Of a stretch of 64,000 nucleotides of DNA, positions 50,181-64,000 are shown piece after piece. The first letter of the stretch is position 1. Every line of letters starts with the position of its first letter. The DNA lies in contig NC_090174.1 in the NCBI RefSeq assembly GCF_024679245.1, forward strand, positions 48,385,974-48,449,973, in the 5' to 3' direction. The stretch comes from Pseudorasbora parva. Taxonomy: Eukaryota > Chordata > Actinopteri > Cypriniformes > Gobionidae. A program made the translations under genes and the position numbers. The notes under the pieces were generated by a model that worked only from the letters and a program-made list of their open reading frames with translations, searched no databases and was not told where the DNA came from.

Positions 50181-50929
50181 GGCCCCATTTACACTCTATA
50201 GTTCAAATGACCCAATTCCGATTTTTTCCTCTCATGTGGCATAGATCGGATATGACATGTAAACGTGTAAGCAGTAAAAAAACGCATGGATTCCGATATC
50301 CTCAGATCGGATTCAGGCCTCACTCAATATGTGGTAATTAATCGGAATTGAATTGGATAAGTGCATTTGCGTCTGCCATGTAAGCGGTCAAATCGGATAT
50401 TCCCCAGTAAATGCGAGTCGTACATCATTGAAAAAAGTACGGCGGCGAATGACGTCAACTCAGATGGACACAAACTGCGGAGTCGTACGTCATTGAAAAA
50501 AGTACAGAGGCGCTGTCTCAGATGGACACAAACTGCGATCCAGTGTTACCAAGTCTCCAGTTTTCCTGAGGAATTGGGCTACTTTAACACAATTTTGAGT
50601 TGCAATTGGGCAGGTTTTGTTGAAAAATCTGGCAACCCTGTAAAGGGCTCTTCTCTTTTCTCCGCCTTACGAGAGAAATGTTTTGCTGACCTTTAAAGAT
50701 GTATTAAACATTGTATAAAATTTTTGTCTGCGTCCATTGCATATCGTGCCGTTTTAGTTCCTTTTCTGGTTAAGAACATCTTGGGCTGTTTCGCCAGTGT
50801 ACAGTGTAAATGCAAATATCGGATACGGGTGGCTTTTTTTAAAAAGATGATGTTCGCGGTTGCAAAACAAAATCGGATATAGTCACCAAATTGGAATTGT
50901 TCATCAAGACCTGCAGTGTAAATGCAGCC
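50181..50929. mobile_element. hAT-like MITE with ATTTACACT termini
   Basis: The left end GGCCCCATTTACACTCTATA, then CCCAATTCCGATTTT, pairs with the reverse complement of the right end, GGCTGCATTTACACTGCAGG, then ACAATTCCAATTT. The interior repeats ATCGGATAT motifs. No transposase. Confidence 0.7.
50415..50537. repeat. Imperfect tandem duplication inside the MITE
   Basis: GAGTCGTACATCATTGAAAA ... CAGATGGACACAAACTGCG (65 bp) is followed directly by a 58-bp second copy that lacks a short segment. Confidence 0.88.
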
Positions 50930-52275
50930 TTTGATAGGGCCCAATGGGTTCATAATTTTTTTTTTAAACAGTATAAATAAAGAACAAAGGGTTCAAAAAA
51001 ATATTAAAAGGATCAATAATAATAATAATAATATTTAGTGACATGCGTGAAACGAATAATAAAAAAGTGACATAAAATAACATACAAAGCAGATCGCATT
51101 CCAACACGCAAACTCTGCGCTTGTGAAAATCGCCTAACCAGTGACTTCCACGTGACCCTCAGACAAACGTCATATTCTCAGAGAACATTAGAGGGTTTCG
51201 TGGAGTCTCCTCTGCTAGTCTTAAAAAGAGCTCTAGACAGCTTGACAATCATAAGGTCAAGTGAGGCTTGGGAGATTCATCCGAGACTGAGTTTCTGATC
51301 CGATGAGGCCGAAGAAGTAATTTTATTCAAGAGCACTGTTTATCCTGAGGATGATGTCATAAAATCCAAGCACAAAACAAACACCAGGCCTGAAACCCCT
51401 CACGCAGCCATTCGAGAATAGGTGCAGTCATGCAAAACCCTGCTTATGATGAGACGTGCCCTCTGACCTCCCGCTCTCTCTCTCTCTGGCGTGGCGCGCA
51501 CACACACACACGTCCCTAAGCAGAGTTCAGCATCTTAAATTACTGCCTGCCCTTTCCCTCTGTGTGTTGCCCTCCTCTTCTGACCCCTCCGCTTCGCTGA
51601 CGGGGAACTGTTCATAATTAAATGTTAATCTAAAAAAAACCCTTTCCTTCTTCCTATCTCTCGCTTTCTCTCCTCCACATTTTTTGGGAGAGATCTAGTT
51701 AGAGATTGCATTAGCATGAAAAAGCAGGCTGGTAATTGTCTTCACCCAGCGGAGTGATCTGTAGCTCGGTGAGCAGAGAAATCTGAGGATTAGTTAAAAA
51801 AAAAAGAAAAAAAAGAAGGGAGCAGCTCTATCTCTGCTAAGAGCGCAGATGCTGCCCACAGCCACAGAGACTCCGATTAAATTACACTGTGAAGAGGATG
51901 TGGCCGTTGACTTAAAAAATTAAATAAAATAGACCAGTGGGAGACTAAAGCTTGACCTCCGTTTTAACTGGCGAGCTTATCCAAAAACTCCTCGTCTCGC
52001 CAATCTATTAATATGCATTTCTGTTGAAAACGAGGGAAGGGATTGGGTCAGTGGTTAAAACGTGGTTTCGAGATATGGCACGGTGTATTAAAGGGGTTAG
52101 ATATCCAAAAATCACGCCTGTAGGCCCTTACTGCCCTCCTTTAATCCCGGGTTTCACATTTTAGCTTCTCTGCTTGCCGGATCCACACTTCAAACACACA
52201 GACACCCAGAGGGAAAAAAATATTGCTCAGAGGTTGCTCTTTCAAAGCTCAGGAGACTTAATGTTCTCAGTTGTT

Positions 52276-52612
52276 TTATTCAAAGAAATACTTCATCCAA
52301 AAATGAAAATCATGCCCTCCAGGAGCTCAGAAATCTCATTTGCGTATGCGCATATTTCAAACTTGGAAGGTTATGACTGTTGCGGCAAGTTTGACGTGAA
52401 TTATAGCAAATGTCTCTGGTTTTCACGTGTATTGAGACGCGCCATAGTTAAATATGCAGAACCACAAATGAGATTTGAGCATAATTTTATGCTGGTTTTG
52501 TTTCATTTTTTGTAACAAGAAATTCAATAGAATGCCTCCTTTGTATTCCATAGATGGGTAAGTATGATAAAAGATTGATTTTAAATTTTGGATGAACAAT
52601 TTCTCAAACAGT
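52276..52612. mobile_element. Degenerate fold-back MITE of the CATCCAAAAATGAAAAT type
   Basis: The left end AAATACTTCATCCAAAAATG pairs with the reverse complement of the right end GAAATTGTTCATCCAAAATT. GCTCAGAAATCTCATTTGCG mirrors CACAAATGAGATTTGAGC further in, so most of the element can fold back. Confidence 0.68.
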
Positions 52613-52619
52613 TGTCTCC

Positions 52620-55600
52620 TAAACACACGTGGATGCTAGAGTCACAAGTGGATGCCAGGAACTTCACAAAAACATTCAAACTATTTTTTTATTTTAAAAA
52701 TGGAAATATAAAATGGAATATGTGTCTTGATCAATATAGCTGAGGGGAAACCCGTAGCATCAAAATGTTTGAAAACACCTGACTTAGATAATAGACCTAG
52801 TTGTTGGAAGAATTTGGTATGAAATATCTGCATTCATATTTAAAATCACTTCTGTTTGCAGAACAGTATCTTGGCAAATCTAAGCAAAGTGTATGATACA
52901 GTCAACAGAGGAGCAAATACTTCAACTAAAGTTCTTTTAAATGTCATTGCTGTTTAGGAGAAACAGCTGAGCTGTTAAAAAGATTTTTCAGTCTTCTGAA
53001 CCATACGTTCATTTTGGCCTTATGCCAGGTGCCAGCAAATACATCAGGGATGAGAAAAAGCACTTCCACCTCCAAGGCAAAACTTCAGCCGCCCGATAAT
53101 CTAATATTTCATGAGGGCCTATATTTCTCCTCACAGACTTCCTTGAGATGAAACATTTGCCCTGCAAGCAGTGCAGAGCAGAGTTTGACTTGCTGTGGGA
53201 TTAATGGCGTTGTCAGGGTGGAAGTTAAGGACCGACGTCTGACCTTCTCCTCTGCCCAAAACTCAACGCGCAATTAGCTACATTCACTGCACCGTGCAAG
53301 CCCACAACAGAGCGTCTCAGTTTACAGTTTACATAGGAAATAACAGGGCAAAAGGCCGGTTCACACGTGCCTCGAACACTTGTGAAGACCTTGAAAAGCA
53401 TTTTCCTTGGCTGCTTTTTTGAATTTACCGTAAATAGACCAAAAGAAAAGATCTGTTTGTATGGCAAGCACAGCATGCGTCCCGTCGGAGGGGTAAGCGG
53501 AGCTGACGAGAGATTGACAGATTGAGTGTACAGGATACGGGTGAGGAGACTTTGTGTGGAGATATACGACTCCCTCTCTGATCGGCAGTCCCTGACCTTC
53601 CGATGCACGCTCCTTAACTTCCTCATTAAGCTGTCACACAGCATGCCAAAAACAAACCAGAGCTCAAAACATATCTCCCTCCCATTCAACCACACAACCT
53701 CCTCCAAAAAAAAAAGGAGAGACAATCGAACCAGGATATAGCTGGATCGGTTTTCAGCATCTCAGCTAGCCCAGTCTGGGTAAATGTGCTCAATACTTGC
53801 AATGATTAAGTTGGTCGTCCCATCTAGCCGTAGACAGTCTGCCTCTGTCCACGGCAATCATACCCTATTAGAATAATGATAAGATATCCCGTCTCCATCT
53901 CCTTCCCTTCCTCTGTGCTTTCCTGGTCGGGTCTCTGATAGACATTAATTCTAGTTTCATCTATAAAGCCAAGCTCATGCATATTTAACAGAATCTATTA
54001 CTTTAGGATTCAATTATAAAAGACTGTCCCTCTTAAATTTTTTATAGTCCACATAATTGGTTGCAGGGCCAAAACAGGACTTTAAAACCCCGAGTTTATT
54101 GATAAAAATAAAACGGCAGGACTTAAAAGAAAACATGAAAACCTTCAGAAGTCTGTATAAAAGTAATTGTACGCAGTAAAAGTATCCCACAGATATAAAC
54201 TAACAAACAAACAAACAAACAATTAACCGCCCTGACCCGACTGAAAGACATTTTCGTTTTAATTGGTCCCCAAGGCTGGAGGGACCCCTCGCAAAGAAAG
54301 GACACATCCACAGAGGTTGGACTAGATTTCTGACAGCCAACAGAGATTTAGATGACAAGTGAGAAATTTAGCCTAAGAAATTATAAAATCCTGGGAGTAT
54401 GACGTTTCGTCATGTCCTTAGCAGCATAAAGGGGCTTTCATTTCACACTGACAGCAATTTCCAGTGACAAAGCCACCGAAAGTCATTTGCTTACAGTAAA
54501 AGTTGGCGTTTTGAGGTGACTTGAGCGACAGCAAACATTGCCTATGCGAGCAAAGTTGAGCAAAGCTCCACACCATGCAAATGAACAATGATGGGATGTG
54601 CGACTCGCAATGGCAAAAGGGCTGGAGTGCCATTCAGAATTGAGAATGACTTTTAAATTCAAATTTAATTTCTCAATTAAAATTGCATTTGATTTGAGGC
54701 AGAAGGAAGCAGAATTGCAATTTGAATTCAAGTAGAATTTAATTTACATTAAGGAAATGACTCATTTTACATAGAAAAGTTTTCCTAGACAAATTTGCTG
54801 CCTTGACAAAGCATTGATTGAAAGTTCTGAATAAAAGATTAAAAAGTTTGTAAGTTTAAAGATTTATAGGTGAGACAGAACAATAGACAGACACAGAGAC
54901 AGACAGATTCCACCTATAGAAGTGTGTAGTGTGTGTCTACAATAGGGGGAAATTAGTTGGGGACATATTTTATATTTTAAAACCACAGATGCAGAAAATC
55001 CCACTAGATTTATGTCTGAAATTTGAATAGCATTTGGAGGCCATTACATGGATAAAACATGGAAATCCTCTACATTTAAACTGGAGCTCCAACCCCAACC
55101 CCTTTCCTCCCATCCTGTCTCTCCCATATATAATTGCATTGTATTTAATATTTCAACCACTTCATTTCCAAGAATGCATTACCTGCGTTGAATTTCTTTA
55201 AATTACATTTCAGTAAATTCCTCATTTCAAATCCTAAATTGCAATTTTGGAACTGGAATGAGAACTTGTCCATCAGGGGGGAAAAGAGAGAGAAAAAAGA
55301 GGGAGAAACCTCTGGATGTCATCGTCCCCCAAATTAGCGCTGAAGGGACATTCCCAGAGCTTGTCCCCACCGCCTGCCAACACTCGGGCGTATCTGCGCA
55401 GGGGAGAAATATTTCACAGCATATAAATTATTAAGCGTGTGAGCGAGGCCGGTGTGCTAAGCAGCACGCAGATAGGCCAGTTATTCACAGCTCTGCTGGG
55501 ACAGCGGCGTCTGCAGCCTCCGCACGCTCCTATCAGATCGTTTGTCACCAGCGATAGACAATTTACTACACAAGCCTTTTTCAATTTATTCATTGTGCTG

Positions 55601-57190
55601 TCACTGCAGTTTTCTCCCACGCGCTGAAAGCCGCCATACTCTCAAACGAACCCCGCCTGATGGAGAGAGCCTTTGAGCCGTGTCTATTTGGACACACGGA
55701 CCCATACACCTGCTAAAGCTCCCTCTTTAGTTTGGACAAAGACAAACACTGTCTGTTTAAATCTTCTTAATTGAGAGTAAAGGAGAAGAACCCAGGAGAC
55801 ACAAAAGGCAGATGTCCCTTTCCACTCTGTTTCTCTCCCTCCCTGCCAAACCTCGGCTACTAAAACAGCGTGATAAAAGCATGCAAGGTGGGAAGAGCAC
55901 GGAGAAAGCAAACATCCATCCGCCTTGTCTCAAATTAGCTCTAGGCTGGCTTGAGGAGATAGCCAGTGAGTGCTTCCATTAAGAGCAAACGAACCCCTCT
56001 GTGACCACCACAACCTTCTTTTCACCAATCTCTCTGAGGCTCAGAGGTACCCAGGGCTCTTCTGGGAACACCGGAGAGATAGCAGCACTGTGCTGGAAAA
56101 GCAGAACTGCAGTTAACTAATACTGAGTATTTTCGCAGGTAAAACCTTGTCATCTGTAAGAATGAGATAAAACACTAATGCACAAACACTCTTACAGAAC
56201 TTGTTTCACTATAATTCAGTGCAAAATTACTGTTTGAAGAGTCAGTGCTGAGAATAATGGACACTCCAAGAAATCTGGAGATCTTGGGTAATTAGAACAT
56301 ACTGAAAAAGCCCCCAGCAATGTGTACTATATGTAACATTGTTAAAGGAATCTTTACTAAAAGACTTCAAAAGAGCTGAAGCAAGATGGGTATGTTTTAG
56401 TGAGATTCAACAGAGATTGTGAACCTGGTTGGGCATACGGCCCGTGTGGGCCTAAAGTCCCTCTGGAACATTTTTCTTCAAGACACTACAAGGACAAAAA
56501 AGTTTGGAGTGTTACAGAGTTGCTGTCAAGCTATTCATTTGAAAAATTTCAGCATCTCCGAGTTTAGCGCCGCATAACCTTGCTGCTGGATATGCGAGTC
56601 TCTTTGATTAGCAGCTTTAATGAGCCACACAATTAGATATGAGGCAATAAAGGGCTCGTTTAGGAGCGGTGTGGTCTCTGACGGCTGAACCAGAGTTAAT
56701 TGAGATTTACGTGACAAGATGCTGCAGCAGCTAACAGCCTTGGAGAACGGTCAGCCTAAACTGTGAGCTATTCGGGATCAAAGAAATGACCATGCAGATA
56801 AGAGAGCAAAAGATAAGCTTGCTGACATGCACTTGGCCTCGTATTTTGTATTTTCTGCCAATTTGATACTGACTTGATGGGATAAAAAAAAAGGCTGAGC
56901 ACTTTGTTTTCATGGGTCTTTTAACGTTGAAAAAAAAAAAAATGCATCAGTGGCCATGAGAGAGCCTGAGCCAGAGAGGTTAGGACCGCTGTATCTGTCC
57001 TTCATGTGAAGCCAATGCCATTAAATAACAGAAGAGAGGAGCCTCCCCAAGGACTACAGTCCTCGTCATAGAACACTGATCAAGGCAAAGCAGCTGTCAC
57101 AACAGCCGAATTTTGGCACTCATAATCACACAGATATGCAGGTCTTTTAAAAACGAAACGAACAAAAAAACGCTCCAGGAAGAGCATTAT
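52620..57190. other. Mostly non-repetitive, no credible gene
   Basis: A 166-codon minus-strand frame (53725-53225) has no recognisable motif. 54624-55260 is A/T-rich with AATTGCAATTT-type segments near both ends and may be a worn MITE. 55390-55640 and 56520-56720 look non-repetitive with homeodomain-type sites. No exon can be supported. Confidence 0.45.
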
Positions 57191-57209
57191 GAAGGTACAG
57201 GCCAAAGTT

Positions 57210-57575
57210 ACAAAGTCGGTACGAATTTTTTTAAAACCATATTTGAAAGAAGTCTCATACTCACCAAGGCTGAATTTATTTGATCAAAAATACAGTAAAC
57301 AAAGAAAGATTGTGAAACATTACAATTTAAAATTCCTGAAATGAATTAACAGCATTATTACTCCATTCTTTAGTGTCACATGATCCTTCAGAAATTATTC
57401 TAATATGCTGATTTGAAGAAACATTTCTTGTGATTATTGTTGAAAACAACAGCAATTTCAAAAGAACAGCATTCATATTAAACATATTTTGGAAACTTAT
57501 AAATGTCTTTACTGTCACTTTTGAACAATTGAATGAATCTTTGCTGAATACAAGTATCAATGTGACTGAATAAAA
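57210..57575 (+). repeat. R3 copy without clear ends
   Basis: GAAAGAAGTCTCATACTCAC, TTTATTTGATCAAAAATACA, AGTGTCACATGATCCTTCAG, CTAATATGCTGATTTG and TAAATGTCTTTACTGTCACT are the family segments, in the same orientation as 44306-44558. Confidence 0.8.
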
Positions 57576-57699
57576 TTATATAAAATGAGACTTTTATCTA
57601 ACGTGACTTGACTGGATTGTGAAAAGTGAAATGTTACACTATGATATAAGTTTTACTTTATATGACCACACAAGTTGTTTCAAAAGAGAAAGATGTTAG

Positions 57700-58260
57700 A
57701 TTTTAATGAAAGCAAACAGAATAATGGGCAGTTAAATAATCGTGTGTTTTTGAAGCCTTGATTGTGTTTACAGTGTGCAATATAACATGAGTTCATGTTT
57801 CGCGTGTAAAAAAACAAAATATTTTTCACACAATTACTTATCTGTACCGTGCTGTTTCCTCTGTCCTAAAAACGGCCTGATGATTCCCTTGTTCTATGAA
57901 GTCCCTCCTTCAGAAACACGTAACGAGTACTGATTGGGCCAGCGCTTCCAGTGTTGTGATTGGACAGCAGCTTAGCGCACTTTGCCCGGAAAGGTCCCGC
58001 CTCTTATCATAACGGGGAGATTCAAGCGCTGGATGCGCGCTCTTCTCCACGTGGGAGAGCAACAAGACCACGCCCCCTATTTCGCGTGTTCTTGTGGGTG
58101 GAGGGTTAGTCAATTAACTGTTCTAGTGACGTCATTCCTGCCAGGGAGTGCAGATGTGTAGTCCAAACCGGCCGTTCGCTGTAGGCTTTGAAAGGGAACT
58201 TCTGTTAAATAAAATATCTCGCTTGGCATTGAACTTTTAGCTTTATAATTTTACAGGTAT
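57700..58260. repeat. CpG-richer repeat-like block with CCAAT, GC and CRE motifs
   Basis: The block holds CTGATTGGGCC and GTGATTGGAC (inverted CCAAT), CCACGTGG (E-box, near 58050), CACGCCCCC and GTGACGTCATTCC (CRE). GATTGTGTTTACAGTGTGCA resembles in inverse form GCACCCCGTAAACACAATCA at 6961-6980 in the TTAA element, so the block is more likely a mobile element than a promoter of fam222a. Not resolved. Confidence 0.4.
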
Positions 58261-58758
58261 TATTTATGCTCTAACAGCAACATTTCACACTAACTAAAGT
58301 TTGAAAGATGGGATCGCGAAGAACGGGACCTTAAAATCTAAATAGCACCCATTTTGATTTCATGTAAACCAAAGTATTATGCCTGTGTTAAATGAGCAGC
58401 TCAGTTTTTCCACAATCCAAACACAAATACAGACCTCAGTGTCCTAAAAGGGCAGTTTATGGAGATTTCAGCTGCACAGACAGATCCAGAGCTTCTCCAG
58501 TGTCTCGCAGGAAGAATGATGTCAACTGTGCAACTATCTCAGATGTCCCCTTTGAAAGCCCTGTTCCAGACTTTCTCTCTCTCAATAGGGGGAATCTGAA
58601 AAGGGCTGAGATGAGAGATAGATGTGCTCAGAGCCTGGGTGTCTGGCCCTCGTATAAAACACACAGCCAAAATATCCAGAGAGGGCACCGTTTGTACGAG
58701 GGACAAGGTGACCCTGTCTCCCGGGAGCCTGTGAAATGACACAATAGACGCCTCTCAT

Positions 58759-58761
<3 letters not shown>

Positions 58762-58794
<33 letters not shown>
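58762..58794. repeat. (CA)n microsatellite
   Basis: About 16 AC units. It creates a Cys/Val-rich stretch in a 209-codon minus-strand frame, which I do not call a gene. Confidence 0.95.
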
Positions 58795-58798
<4 letters not shown>

Positions 58799-59493
58799 GC
58801 CAGCCAGCTAACACTGTGCTGAGGAGGGAGTCGGCACAAAAACGAAGAATGGTTGGGGGACACCGCCCCACTCCACTCCACCCTAGCCCCACAGCCCTTG
58901 AGCCCCCTTTCAGGCAGAATCCGGTGACAAGCCCCCTGCATACACCCCACAGACGGTGCCGAATTCCACCCTCCACCCTGAGTCCCTGCCACAGGCCCGA
59001 CAGATGGAGCGGCTATTGATTGAACAGCTCGCACCCTCCCCGCCCGCTGCATCCATCCCCTGAGGAAACAAAGGGCTGGAGAAGTCAAGAGAGACGCCTG
59101 AATATGGAGAGCAGGGCAGGGGCAGCCGCAAGGGCGGGCGGGTGGGGGCAAAATGCTTCCACACAGCTGAGTTATGCAGCAAGTGTCTGGGGCTTGGGAG
59201 AGCGGAGGCATTTCAAAGCTTTGAATGCACTTTTATGATCCAGACTCTGAGGAGACAGGTTGTGTGGAGAGCACACAAGATCAGCGGCGGCTGTGTTTGC
59301 ACGGACATAATGGACAGTAAACACTGCCGGTGGAGATGATACGGTTACTGACGGACAGAGCATCATCAAAACAAACAGCTCTTTTTATCAGCAAGCTGGG
59401 AAACTTCACAAATATTTAGACGGATAAATTGTTTGGCTAAACGAAATGGAAGAACATGATATCACAACCAAAAGAAGACTCTTTTAAGGACTT

Positions 59494-59773
59494 TTAAAGG
59501 GACAGTTCACCCCAAAATTTAAATTGTCATCATTTACACACCCTCTGACTTTCGCAAACACTACGACTTTTTCTTCTGCTGAACATAAAATATATTTAGA
59601 GAAATGTTTCAATAGTTTTTGTCCATACAAAGTCAAAAACTTTGGTTACCAACATACTTTATAACCAAGTACTTCTTTGTGTTCCATTGAGGAATGAAAC
59701 GCATAGAGGTTTGGAATAACATGAGAGAGAGTAAATGATGAGATAATTTTTTGTGTGTGAATTATCCTATTAA
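59494..59773. mobile_element. TTAA-flanked fold-back MITE (280 bp)
   Basis: It begins TTAAAGGGACAGTTCACCCC and ends GTGTGAATTATCCTATTAA. The interior segments CATCATTTACACACCCTC and GAGAGAGTAAATGATGA are inverted relative to each other. Same family as 27501-28193. Confidence 0.8.
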
Positions 59774-59973
59774 CTAATACACAGGAGTCCCAACAACAAT
59801 GAATTTCTACCCGTAGTTCATGATTGCCTGGTACAGTTTTTTGTAAAATTGTACAAATTCTAGAAATCTGAAGAAAATGTTGTCTGATAAACAATAGAAC
59901 TTAGTATAGAAAAATAATTTAAAAAAAAAGTAATTATTAAAATTGCTAATTGTTAATAAAGCTGTCCAAAATG

Positions 59974-64000
<4,027 letters not shown>

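Noticed and set aside
53225..53725. 166-codon minus-strand frame
   Set aside because: No recognisable motif, no splice-site context and ordinary intergenic composition; likely chance.
58582..59211. 209-codon minus-strand frame
   Set aside because: It runs through a CA repeat and shows no known domain. GC content and repeats explain the open frame.

Overview
The window is vertebrate nuclear DNA, almost certainly from a teleost fish and probably a cyprinid. The evidence is one spliced gene with clear FAM222A homology, very long introns, long CA/GA/TA microsatellites, and a dense layer of fish-type repeats: Tc1-like elements, a 5S-derived SINE3-like element and TTAA-flanked fold-back MITEs. I see no bacterial features, CRISPR array, tRNA gene or viral gene. 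The species cannot be fixed from the sequence alone.

The only protein-coding gene I can support is fam222a (FAM222A/C12orf34, aggregatin) on the minus strand. The last coding exon is 19224-17771. The first coding exon is short and lies about 21.7 kb away at 41051-40946. The two join in phase (T|GT, giving Cys) to make a 519-codon protein that begins MLACLQRRQN and ends HIRLPVYR, as in the human protein. A 3' UTR probably runs from 17770 to about 16000. Further 5' untranslated exons and the promoter were not located; they may lie between 41.1 and 64 kb or outside the window.

Layout. 1-15.9 kb is downstream of the gene and full of transposable elements: two Tc1-like elements, a TTAA-ended MITE interrupted by a second element with a 9-bp target duplication, a SINE3-like element, and a second copy of the interrupting element. 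16-19.2 kb holds the 3' UTR and last exon. 19.2-40.9 kb is the intron. It contains two copies of a repeat with CRE-like sites, a 693-bp palindromic MITE, a nested hAT-like region, a third copy of the interrupting element, and an ATTC/ATCC array of about 0.8 kb. 41-64 kb lies upstream of the first coding exon and holds several MITEs, microsatellites and non-repetitive blocks that look like possible conserved non-coding elements.

The most interesting non-genic item is a dispersed element present three times (5811-6321, 15265-15745, 35866-36386). It has TAGCCT...AGGCTA ends, carries CCAAT and GC-box motifs, and encodes the start of a RecQ/DEAD-like helicase (Walker A-like GYGxS). It behaves like a short non-autonomous transposon that carries a helicase 5' end.
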